Part shown: positions 1-6,473 of the stretch, piece by piece
Layout: every line of letters begins with the position of its first letter
How positions within the stretch are numbered: the stretch's first letter is position 1
Assembly: GCA_017962275.1 (NCBI GenBank)
Contig: JAGCVQ010000037.1
Coordinates: 1-35,133, forward strand
Source: Bacteroidales bacterium
GTDB lineage: Bacteria > Bacteroidota > Bacteroidia > Bacteroidales > WCHB1-69
Direction: 5' to 3'
Length of the DNA: 35,133 nucleotides
The notes under the pieces: generated by a model
Database searches by the model: none
What the model saw: the letters and a program-made list of their open reading frames with translations, nothing else
Told to the model about the DNA's origin: nothing
Position numbers and translations under genes: made by a program

Positions 1-972
1 AAGTTCGAGTTCCACTATCCGTTCAACGACAAGTTCGCCATCATGGCCGACATCGGGACGAAGCTTGCAGTCGGATACCAATTGATGATGACCTATGGCG
101 ATATGTGGATAACGACCTACGAGGAAGCTGCGATGAAGCCGCTGTTCGCCTCTTTGGTGACGGATGTCGGGTTCTACTACCGCCTGCCCTACGGCGACCT
201 GATTAGAGGTTCCATCGGGGCGAATGTGGGTTTCCAGCATGTGACGGACGGCGAGTATCGGTACCAAAATCCCAGCTGCAACGTAGAGGGCGAAGGGACG
301 TTTTTCAGCCGGAACACCAATTTCAACATACAGGCGGCCTACATCCACACCTTCCACCGCTACAAGCAACGCCACGTGACGGAAACCGCTTGGAAGTCGG
401 AACTCCCGCGCCACGAATTCCAGTTCAACGTCGGCGATCCTGTGCTGACCGCGAACAGCAGCAGCATCGGTTTTGACAACTTCTTCTACGACCTTTTCCG
501 CGGATTCCCGTTCACCTATTCGGCAACTTATTGGACGCATCCTGTCGGTGATTACCCCATAACCCGCATTGTGCCGACGTTTTCCTTCAACTATCACTAC
601 CGCGCCATCAAGTGGCTTTGGGTGGGCGGTCTCGCCACGGTTTCCGGTCTGCACAACACTTGGCACGACCGTTTCACGGACGAAGTGACCGGCCACGGCA
701 GCGAAGTCCACATCACGCTGATGCCCGACCTGCGCTTCTCCTACCTCAACCGCGAGCACGTGACCCTCTACTCCGGATTCGGGCTCGGGTTGAATATGAA
801 ATTGATGAAAGATCCCCATCTATACGGCGAAAAGACACAGTCTTACTATGGATTAGCCTATCAGCTTACCGCTTTCGGCGTGAAGGCCGGCGCAAAACAC
901 TGGTTCGGCGACCTGGAACTGGGCTACGGCGACAAAGGCATCATCTCAGCGGGTTTCGGTTATGAGTTTTAA
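1..972 (+). CDS. Outer-membrane beta-barrel-like protein, C-terminal part (5' truncated by window)
   Basis: The frame is open from base 1, so the gene begins upstream of the window. The first ATG at 43 is probably internal, because the preceding 14 codons continue the same aromatic-rich pattern. The visible part (about 323 residues) has no long hydrophobic helix. Instead it shows alternating polar and aromatic stretches (FQFNVGDPVL, FSFNYHYRAI, LELGYGDKGI) and ends in GFGYEF. A terminal aromatic Phe is characteristic of Gram-negative outer-membrane barrel proteins inserted by BamA. No family was recognised. The lipoprotein gene starts 30 bp downstream on the same strand with no promoter or terminator between, so the two are probably co-transcribed. 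Barrel topology is inferred from residue pattern only; a secreted beta-rich protein remains possible. Confidence 0.6.
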   Translation, partial: KFEFHYPFNDKFAIMADIGTKLAVGYQLMMTYGDMWITTYEEAAMKPLFASLVTDVGFYYRLPYGDLIRGSIGANVGFQHVTDGEYRYQNPSCNVEGEGTFFSRNTNFNIQAAYIHTFHRYKQRHVTETAWKSELPRHEFQFNVGDPVLTANSSSIGFDNFFYDLFRGFPFTYSATYWTHPVGDYPITRIVPTFSFNYHYRAIKWLWVGGLATVSGLHNTWHDRFTDEVTGHGSEVHITLMPDLRFSYLNREHVTLYSGFGLGLNMKLMKDPHLYGEKTQSYYGLAYQLTAFGVKAGAKHWFGDLELGYGDKGIISAGFGYEF

Positions 973-1001
973 GTTGTAAACAAAGAAAACGTAATGGCAT
1001 T

Positions 1002-1853
1002 ATGAAGAAATCAATCAAAGTTATCGTAATGATGGTCGCCGCCGTGATGATGGCGGGCTGCGAAGTGGGCGAGGGCGAGCTGATGAAGACCAAGACCGGA
1101 CATCTGATGTACCTCGGCTGGACCGACGACATCAACGGCATTATGTACAATATAGTGGAGCCGGCCTTCAACCTCAACGCTTGGGTGCAAGCTCCTGAAG
1201 AGCAAAAACCTGAGATTCTGCAGAATCACTTTTACAGCAACGCGGTCATTGATGTGTTGTCGGACCACTCGTGGCGAATCCGGATCAGCAGCACTTCGGC
1301 CTTACTTCGAGTGGTCTTGGTGAACGGGACTTCGCTTGCGCAAACCGGGGCTAAAATGCGGTTGATATACACGAAAGATTATGATCACAGCGCTTGGGCC
1401 AATACGGTTTTTGTCTTGGAGAACAGGGGGGACGGCGTGTGGAATTTATACTCCGAAGACGGGCAAATCTACCTCCAATTCGCGCTCGGCACGTCTGAAG
1501 TTCCCGAATCCCTCACCGAAACTTCCCTCACGATAGCGGGTGCCGGCACTTTCGTCGAAAGAACCGTCATTTCGCATTGTTCGGGAGAGGTCTGCACAGA
1601 AGAAACCTACTTCACCTACCTGTCGTACGATATCCTGCAGCCGTTCGAGGTCAGCTGGACACAGAATGCGAACCAGCACAACTGGGCAAGCGAGTTCGAT
1701 TGGAGTGATTACTTTACCGTGTTTTCCGCCGGCAAGGTGCAGTTGCAGGCTCTCGACGAGGAGGGTCAGGGCAACACCGCCGATGTCACCTTGCTCAACA
1801 CCGAGGAAATCGAAATTGAGATGGACGGCATTGTGCAACGGAGGAAAGTGTGA
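1002..1853 (+). CDS. Predicted lipoprotein of unknown function
   Basis: This 283-residue protein starts with a basic-hydrophobic signal (MKKSIKVIVMMVAAVMMAGC). The lipobox MAGC gives a lipidated Cys20. The residues after the cysteine are acidic (EVGEGE). In Bacteroidota an acidic patch just after the lipidated cysteine often marks lipoproteins exported to the cell surface, so surface exposure is possible but not shown. The mature part is rich in Trp, Thr and acidic residues and has two cysteines close together (HCSGEVC, about residues 195-200) that could form a disulfide. No enzyme motif was seen. It lies 29 bp after the barrel protein, suggesting an outer-membrane pair in one transcript. The ATG at 1002 is chosen because the signal peptide begins exactly there. 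Confidence 0.75.
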   Translation: MKKSIKVIVMMVAAVMMAGCEVGEGELMKTKTGHLMYLGWTDDINGIMYNIVEPAFNLNAWVQAPEEQKPEILQNHFYSNAVIDVLSDHSWRIRISSTSALLRVVLVNGTSLAQTGAKMRLIYTKDYDHSAWANTVFVLENRGDGVWNLYSEDGQIYLQFALGTSEVPESLTETSLTIAGAGTFVERTVISHCSGEVCTEETYFTYLSYDILQPFEVSWTQNANQHNWASEFDWSDYFTVFSAGKVQLQALDEEGQGNTADVTLLNTEEIEIEMDGIVQRRKV

Positions 1854-1856
1854 ACA

Positions 1857-1884
1857 AGTTAGAAGTTAGCAGTTAGCAGTTAGT
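1857..1884. repeat. Heptamer tandem array (4 units of AGTTAGN)
   Basis: Four consecutive 7-bp words read AGTTAGA, AGTTAGC, AGTTAGC, AGTTAGT. They begin three bases after the lipoprotein stop codon. This is one of several such arrays in the window, all next to gene ends. Confidence 0.85.
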
Positions 1885-1969
1885 CCATTTGTCTGAATAA
1901 CAATAGGTTAAGGATAGCGTTTCCCGATTGATTTTACCTAAGTTGCTGTCTACCAAGCCTTCACGTGCT

Positions 1970-2006
1970 GTTTCTTGCTGATTTCAGCAAGGTTTCAGCA
2001 AGAAAC
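1970..2006 (+). other. Mutually exclusive hairpins in the leader of the 2077 gene
   Basis: GTTTCTTGCTGA (1970-1981) is the exact reverse complement of 1995-2006, giving a 12-bp stem. The inner part CTTGCTGA (1974-1981) can instead pair with TCAGCAAG (1984-1991) across a two-base loop. The two structures exclude each other. TTGCTGTC at 1943-1950 is also complementary to GACAGCAA, which occurs twice in the following tandem repeat. Whether an RNA of this region is made is unknown. Confidence 0.5.
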
Positions 2007-2060
2007 CAGCAAGGAGACAGCAAGGGAGCAGCAAGGAGACAGCAAGGGGGCAGCAAAAGG
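1985..2060 (+). repeat. 11-bp tandem repeat, seven units starting CAGCAA
   Basis: Seven back-to-back units all start with CAGCAA: six of 11 bp (for example CAGCAAGGAGA at 2007 and 2029) and a last one of 10 bp. The array ends 16 bp before the preferred start codon at 2077. An open frame runs through it, but the 11-bp period shifts the reading frame at each unit. It is therefore treated as leader, not coding sequence. Confidence 0.85.
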
Positions 2061-2076
2061 TCTGTATTGTATTTGT

Positions 2077-2634
2077 ATGAAAAAGGTATTCATATTTCTG
2101 GCTTTAACATTTGTATTTCAGGCGTGCGCAATATTTCGTACGCCTGGTTTCAATAGTGGATACAAACGATTGACAGCCGACGAACAGAAGCGGGTATGCT
2201 TTGTGAGTTCGGTGGAGGAAATCCCTGACCGAAACGACGGCAGAATCATGGCCGTGACAGCCGAACAGCTGTCGGCGTTGTTGAAGAAAAATGATACTAC
2301 ACTACTTTACTTATGGTCGCCGCACTGCTCAAGTAGCGTTTGCGTCTCTTTGAAAGCCGTTCAAGATTACTGTGACCAAACTATGTTGACTTTATGGGTT
2401 TTAACCGAATATTACACCGACGCTTTCCCGCAAAATGAATTTCTGTCAAATCCGATGCTGAGTGTCAACGAGTTTCATTATAAGACCAGTTACTGCAATT
2501 CCTACATGAAACGGTTTCTGTCGGAATTGATACCCGATGACAAACGAGAAAGCGATTCGAATCATCGTTTTCTGCTGTTCTCAAAAGGTAGTTTTGTGCA
2601 ATCGTATGAGAAAATGGAAGGAGTGGTTCCTTGA
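2077..2634 (+). CDS. Thioredoxin-fold-like lipoprotein
   Basis: The preferred ATG at 2077 gives 185 residues beginning MKKVFIFLALTFVFQAC, a lipoprotein signal with Cys17 as the lipidation site. The frame is open further upstream, but that part is tandem repeat and would bury the signal. Residues 75-90 read LLYLWSPHCSSSVC. This resembles the strand plus active-site segment of thioredoxin-like proteins, where W-x-x-x-C is common, but the cysteines are Cys84 and Cys89 (C-x4-C) and not the canonical CxxC. The rest is compatible with a small periplasm-facing thioredoxin-like domain. It might be a redox protein with an altered site or a non-catalytic relative; the assignment is tentative. No terminator follows; the Fic promoter starts about 50 bp downstream. 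Confidence 0.65.
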   Translation: MKKVFIFLALTFVFQACAIFRTPGFNSGYKRLTADEQKRVCFVSSVEEIPDRNDGRIMAVTAEQLSALLKKNDTTLLYLWSPHCSSSVCVSLKAVQDYCDQTMLTLWVLTEYYTDAFPQNEFLSNPMLSVNEFHYKTSYCNSYMKRFLSELIPDDKRESDSNHRFLLFSKGSFVQSYEKMEGVVP

Positions 2635-2685
2635 GCAGCCTCGAAGAGATAAGACAAAAATGCATTATTACGGTAAATAGTCGTT

Positions 2686-2719
2686 GAAAAAACAGCAGAG
2701 TTTTTTTGTATTTTTGCGG
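2686..2719 (+). promoter_or_regulatory. Promoter of the Fic operon
   Basis: The -7 box TATTTTTG lies at 2709-2716, preceded by a T-run. A possible -33 TTG lies at 2684-2686. The block from 2686 to 2719 recurs almost unchanged at 6317-6349, between the two ATPase genes. Confidence 0.7.
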
Positions 2720-2752
2720 TTCTTTTCTTTCAAAGTAAAGGGTTAACAATCG

Positions 2753-3811
2753 ATGAAAAAAGAGAACAAGGACATATTGCTAAAGTTGCTCCAACGGCAC
2801 AAAGCGTTGGGCATCTCTGATCAGATAGATTTCGACAAGTTCTATCTCTATTCCATCATTGTGCATTCCACCGCCATAGAGGGCTCCACAGTGACCGAGG
2901 TGGAGGCGCAGCTGCTCTTCGACGAGGGCATCACCTCTAATAAGCGCACGATGCTGGAGCAGATGATGAACCTCGACCTGAAAGTGGCATACGACTACGG
3001 ACGAGAGTGGATTCAACGGCACGAGCCCATCACGGTTGATTGGCTCATCCTGCTGGCTTCCAAAGTGATGGCCCGCACAGGAAGCGAATACAACTCCATG
3101 GGAGGATGCTTTTCAGCCGCCAAAGGAGAATTACGCAAACTGAATGTCTCAGCTGGATTAGGCGGCAAGTCGTATCTGTCCTATCAGAAAGTGCCGGAAC
3201 GTCTCGCTGCTTTCTGCGACGAGTTGAACCAACGCCGCAAGACTATCGACCCCTCTGATGTGGCCGCCGTTTACGACCTCAGTTTCTGGGCGCATTATGA
3301 GTTGGTGACGATTCATCCGTGGGCTGACGGGAACGGTCGCACCTGCCGACTGCTCATGAACCTGCTGCAATGGGAGTTCGGGGTGTTGCCTACAAAAGTA
3401 CTTAAAGAGGACAAAGCCGAGTACATTCAGGCACTGATAGACACTCGCGAACGCGAAGAAATCAGCATCTTTCTGGATTGTATGATCGGATTACACTGTC
3501 GGCATCTGCAGACAGATATCGACCAATACGTGAAGTCAACGACTGAGAAAATGGTCGATAAACCAGTGTTGAAACAGAAAATGGTCGATAAGTGGTCGAT
3601 AAAGCCCTCATTGGCAGAGAAACTGGCCGATATTTTGGATTTCGTGGCCGACAAGGAGGAGTTCACCACCGAGGTCATTGTGCAACATTTTGGCATTCCC
3701 GCCACCTCAGCGAAGCGTTACCTGCGCCAACTAACTGAGTTCGGCTATTTGAAAGCATTCGGTGGTAACAAGAACCGCACCTATCGGAAGCGTTCATTAA
3801 ATAATCAATAA
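2753..3811 (+). CDS. Fic family protein (AMPylator-type) with C-terminal winged helix
   Basis: This 352-residue protein carries the Fic core motif HPWADGNGR at residues 188-196, with catalytic His188. Fic enzymes usually transfer AMP from ATP to a hydroxyl side chain of a target protein. An N-terminal segment STAIEG (residues 39-44) fits the inhibitory motif [S/T]xxxE[G/N], with Glu43 as the blocking residue. This places it among self-inhibited Fic proteins with an N-terminal inhibitory helix. After the Fic domain there is a linker containing a decapeptide repeat (KMVDK twice, about residues 266-285). A winged-helix-like end follows (about 285-345; TTEVIVQHFGIPATSAKRYL), suggesting DNA binding and possible autoregulation. 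It has its own promoter and is followed after 2 bp by the thioredoxin gene. The target is unknown. Confidence 0.9.
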   Translation: MKKENKDILLKLLQRHKALGISDQIDFDKFYLYSIIVHSTAIEGSTVTEVEAQLLFDEGITSNKRTMLEQMMNLDLKVAYDYGREWIQRHEPITVDWLILLASKVMARTGSEYNSMGGCFSAAKGELRKLNVSAGLGGKSYLSYQKVPERLAAFCDELNQRRKTIDPSDVAAVYDLSFWAHYELVTIHPWADGNGRTCRLLMNLLQWEFGVLPTKVLKEDKAEYIQALIDTREREEISIFLDCMIGLHCRHLQTDIDQYVKSTTEKMVDKPVLKQKMVDKWSIKPSLAEKLADILDFVADKEEFTTEVIVQHFGIPATSAKRYLRQLTEFGYLKAFGGNKNRTYRKRSLNNQ

Positions 3812-3813
3812 TT

Positions 3814-4800
3814 ATGTGGTCAACAGTTGTTTACATTAAAACCAGCATTTTCGTGATATGCGCCGCTCTGCTGGCGGTCTTCGCACCGCAGCAAACCTCG
3901 GCGCAGGAATTGTTCAACGGCGTGGTGACCTACAAAATGTCGATGAACGGCGCGTCGGCAACCACCTGCACGGTCTATTACCGTGGCCACGACTACATGA
4001 CCGACATGCCGCAAAACAAACTGCGGACGCTCTATCTCTCCGAAGAGAAGAAGATGTACAGTATCATGAGCATGATGGGCAAACCCATTGTGAGCAGTTT
4101 CGACTACGATGTCGAGCCCTCGTCTGTAGAAATATTTGATGAAACGACACCTACTGAGGAGATTGCGGGCCATCATTGTCTCCGCATATCCACTGATAGC
4201 GACAACGAGATGATGGAAGGGAGTGTGACCATTTGGATCGACACCTCTTATCACATTGCCTCCCAATATGGCATGGGGTTGCCTGTGCGCACTGAAACGC
4301 GGATGCAGATGCAAGGGCGCACGATAGAGACCGTCAGCGAGCTGGTATCGGTGGTGGCGGGAGAAGTCGATGACGCGCTGTTTGCGGTGCCCGGAAAAGA
4401 GGGTGCTGTGTGGATGACCATCGATGCCGACGGCAATCCTGTAATCAGCGGCGACACAACGGGACTTTACGCTCCCATCCATTCCAAACGGATTGAAGAG
4501 GTGGATTCTGTCGGCTTCCGCAAGGCGATTGCCAAAGGAAAGACGGTCTGCATGTTCACAGCGGTGTGGTGCGGTCCTTGCCGGCTGATGTACCCGCGCC
4601 TTGAAAATGTGGCCAAGCAGCTCGGCAGAGGTTACCGTTTCATCAAAGTGGATATCGACCGCTGTCGCACCATCGCCCAGGAATACGACTGCATGACCAT
4701 CCCGGTCGTCATTCTCTTCGAGAACGGCAAGGAGGTGCGCCGCATCACTTCGGCCGCATACAGCGAGGAGGATATTTTAAGGTTTGTGGAGGGGCAGTAA
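3814..4800 (+). CDS. Exported protein with N-terminal GLPGLI/DUF4412-like region and C-terminal thioredoxin domain
   Basis: This 328-residue protein has a signal peptide (residues 1-30, cleavage near TSAQE). Residues 31-200 form a beta-rich region opening with FNGVVTYKMSMNG and containing repeated strands (TCTVYYRGHDYMTDM, VTIWIDTSYHIASQYGM). This looks like the GLPGLI or DUF4412 type of Bacteroidota envelope protein, recalled and not searched. Residues 225-328 are a classical thioredoxin fold with the redox site WCGPC (252-256) and the cis-proline segment MTIPVV. It should act in the periplasm in thiol-disulfide exchange. The start is 2 bp after the Fic stop, so the genes are co-transcribed and perhaps translationally coupled. 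A functional link with Fic is not evident from the sequence. Its end faces the ATPase gene on the other strand. Confidence 0.8.
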   Translation: MWSTVVYIKTSIFVICAALLAVFAPQQTSAQELFNGVVTYKMSMNGASATTCTVYYRGHDYMTDMPQNKLRTLYLSEEKKMYSIMSMMGKPIVSSFDYDVEPSSVEIFDETTPTEEIAGHHCLRISTDSDNEMMEGSVTIWIDTSYHIASQYGMGLPVRTETRMQMQGRTIETVSELVSVVAGEVDDALFAVPGKEGAVWMTIDADGNPVISGDTTGLYAPIHSKRIEEVDSVGFRKAIAKGKTVCMFTAVWCGPCRLMYPRLENVAKQLGRGYRFIKVDIDRCRTIAQEYDCMTIPVVILFENGKEVRRITSAAYSEEDILRFVEGQ

Positions 4801-4807
4801 TTTTTCT

Positions 4808-4832
4808 GTTTTTGGATTTTCAAAACAAAAAC
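4808..4832. terminator. Weak A/T-only hairpin between convergent genes
   Basis: GTTTTTG (4808-4814) pairs with CAAAAAC (4826-4832) across an 11-base loop between two convergent stop codons. It has only two G:C pairs, so terminator function is uncertain. The second arm touches the stop codon of the minus-strand gene. Confidence 0.3.
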
Positions 4833-6199
4833 TACTTATTTAGCTGTGAAATAGCATACAAGGGTATAATCGTCACATGGCGGATGTCGTTTCCTGCTTT
4901 AGGGTCGGTGTAGTCGAATTGGCCGAAGTTCTCCAACGAGCAGCGTATGGCCTGCGTCAAATTTTTGTCGCGCATGAAATCCCATAAGCTCTTCATGCCT
5001 CCTTGAACGCCGGCCTTCACTTCGAAAGGCAACACCTTCATATCGTGTGGAAGCACATAATCGACCTCGGCGGTGGAATTCTTGGCCTGTCGTGTCCAGT
5101 AGAACAACTCGTAGTGGAGGTTGGGTGAGAGATAATGCAACAGCTCCAATCCCGCCAGCATTTCTGCCAAAGGACCTTTGTTCACCAAGTCGGCGGCCGA
5201 GGCTGTAATAATCTGTGTGGTAATGGCTGTGATGTCACCCATTGACATGTTGAGCAACCTTAACATCAGACCTGTGTCCAGCAGCAGTATTTTACGGATA
5301 GTATCGTCTCGCTCATCGCCCAAGGGTAGGCCGTTAGCATCGGTATGGGTGACAGGAATCAGAATTCCGGCCTTAATCAGCATCTCAAGAGCTTTCTTTA
5401 CTTCCGCTGTCTTGTAGTCACCAGGTACCCTCGCATAGATAAACTTCTCAGTAGCCTGGACAGCAGCGCTTTTCATGGTTGCACTCAGCAACTGCGGATC
5501 AATCTTTTTCTTGTACTTCGGGAAGTCGGCTTCATAACCCGTCAGGATATCGTCCTGCACCTCCTGGCATTGAAGATAGTCGTTGGTTTCCACCCATTTA
5601 GCCACCGATTCGGGCATTCCGCCCACCAACATGAAAGTACGTAATAGTTGCACCAGTTTGTCGTGCAGGGGGGCTGGTAGCGGAAAAGCGGCGGAAGCTT
5701 GATTACGAGCCTCCATGAGCAGTTTCTCACCATTGGCCAAAAGGAATTCGTCGAAGGTCATGGGGAACATGTACATTGAGTGGATGCGGCCTACGCCGAA
5801 AGTGGGAATGTCATCAAGCACAAACTCCAACAGCGAACCTGCGGCAATCACATGCAGGTCAGGCATATCTTCTTTGAAGAATCGCAACGCCATGATGGCC
5901 TCCTGACAGTCCTGTATCTCGTCGATGAACAGCAGGGTATCACCAGGGATGATGGGGATACCACACATCGCAGCCATCTGCGGGACGATACGTTTCACCT
6001 GTAGATCCTTGCTGAATAACGTCTTATAGTCAGGCTGTTTTTCAAGGTTGATTTCCACAAAATATTTGAATCGCTCACCCAAATGCCGGACGGCAGTGGA
6101 TTTTCCAACCTGACGGGCACCACGCAACAGGATAGGCTTATGTACTTTGCGTGCCGCCCATTCACTTAAATAGCTGTCTATGATTCTTTTATAATACAT
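4832..6199 (-). CDS. AAA-type ATPase with DUF4143-like C-terminal domain
   Basis: The ATG at 6199 is preferred (455 residues). A longer reading would start at a TTG inside the promoter. The Walker A motif GARQVGKST is at residues 27-35 and the Walker B region LLFIDEIQD at 89-97 (Asp93-Glu94). A sensor-like AAGSLLEF follows at about 120. The order matches the large prokaryotic family of AAA_14 plus DUF4143 ATPases, whose C-terminal part ends in a nuclease-like fold (here FYWTRQAKNSTAEVDYVLPHDMKVLPFEVKAG, with the D-x(n)-E-x-K arrangement). The cellular role of this family is poorly known. A second, divergent family member lies 275 bp away, and the intergenic repeats face both genes. It converges with the thioredoxin gene. 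Confidence 0.85.
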   Translation of the reverse strand: MYYKRIIDSYLSEWAARKVHKPILLRGARQVGKSTAVRHLGERFKYFVEINLEKQPDYKTLFSKDLQVKRIVPQMAAMCGIPIIPGDTLLFIDEIQDCQEAIMALRFFKEDMPDLHVIAAGSLLEFVLDDIPTFGVGRIHSMYMFPMTFDEFLLANGEKLLMEARNQASAAFPLPAPLHDKLVQLLRTFMLVGGMPESVAKWVETNDYLQCQEVQDDILTGYEADFPKYKKKIDPQLLSATMKSAAVQATEKFIYARVPGDYKTAEVKKALEMLIKAGILIPVTHTDANGLPLGDERDDTIRKILLLDTGLMLRLLNMSMGDITAITTQIITASAADLVNKGPLAEMLAGLELLHYLSPNLHYELFYWTRQAKNSTAEVDYVLPHDMKVLPFEVKAGVQGGMKSLWDFMRDKNLTQAIRCSLENFGQFDYTDPKAGNDIRHVTIIPLYAISQLNK

Positions 6200-6220
6200 A
6201 ATCGCTTGATTCTCCGGGCG

Positions 6221-6228
6221 CAAAAATA
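6221..6228 (-). promoter_or_regulatory. Promoter -7 box of the minus-strand ATPase
   Basis: On the minus strand this reads TATTTTTG. The nearest intergenic repeat copy places CCTTGG about 17 bp upstream, at the position expected for a -33 element. Confidence 0.7.
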
Positions 6229-6245
6229 CAAAAAAATGAAATTAT

Positions 6246-6344
6246 CCAAGGAAATAATTCGCCGAAAATCGAAAAAAACCAAGGAAATAATTGAGCTGCT
6301 TTTGAAAAAATCCAAGGAAAAAACAGCAGAGTTTTTTGTATTTT
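6246..6344 (-). repeat. Three 33-bp-period repeats upstream of the minus-strand ATPase
   Basis: CCAAGGAAATAATT occurs at 6246 and 6279, and a diverged copy CCAAGGAAAAAACAG at 6312, exactly 33 bp apart. The first two units also share GAAAAAA at the same internal offset. Read on the minus strand the core is AATTATTTCCTTGG, pointing toward the minus-strand promoter. Confidence 0.85.
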
Positions 6345-6359
6345 TACGGACAACTGTCA

Positions 6360-6458
6360 TTCGTTGGAAAAAGTGCGACGAAGTTGCAATTATTCGTTGG
6401 AAAAAATGTAACAACATGGTGTTTTTTCGTTGGAAAAAGTGTATTTTTGCCACGTGAA
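6360..6458 (+). repeat. Three 33-bp-period repeats upstream of the plus-strand ATPase
   Basis: TTCGTTGGAAAAAGTG occurs at 6360, 6393 (one difference) and 6426, exactly 33 bp apart. The third copy runs directly into the -7 box at 6442. The second copy with its left flank reads AATTATTCGTTGG, close to the minus-strand core AATTATTTCCTTGG. The two arrays may therefore be inverted relatives. Confidence 0.85.
6442..6449 (+). promoter_or_regulatory. Promoter -7 box of the plus-strand ATPase
   Basis: TATTTTTG is followed by CC, with a start codon 24 bp downstream. It overlaps the third 33-bp repeat unit. Confidence 0.7.
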
Positions 6459-6473
6459 AAACGCTGTAACGTT

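Noticed and set aside
6246-6458. CRISPR array in the ATPase intergenic region
   Set aside because: Repeats are only 14-16 bp, three per side, in opposite orientation, with A/T-rich spacers and no cas genes. Operator-like repeats explain it better.
6336-6473. Upstream extension of the plus-strand ATPase frame
   Set aside because: It translates the 33-bp repeats and the promoter into VGK-containing copies; the real start follows the -7 box at 6442.
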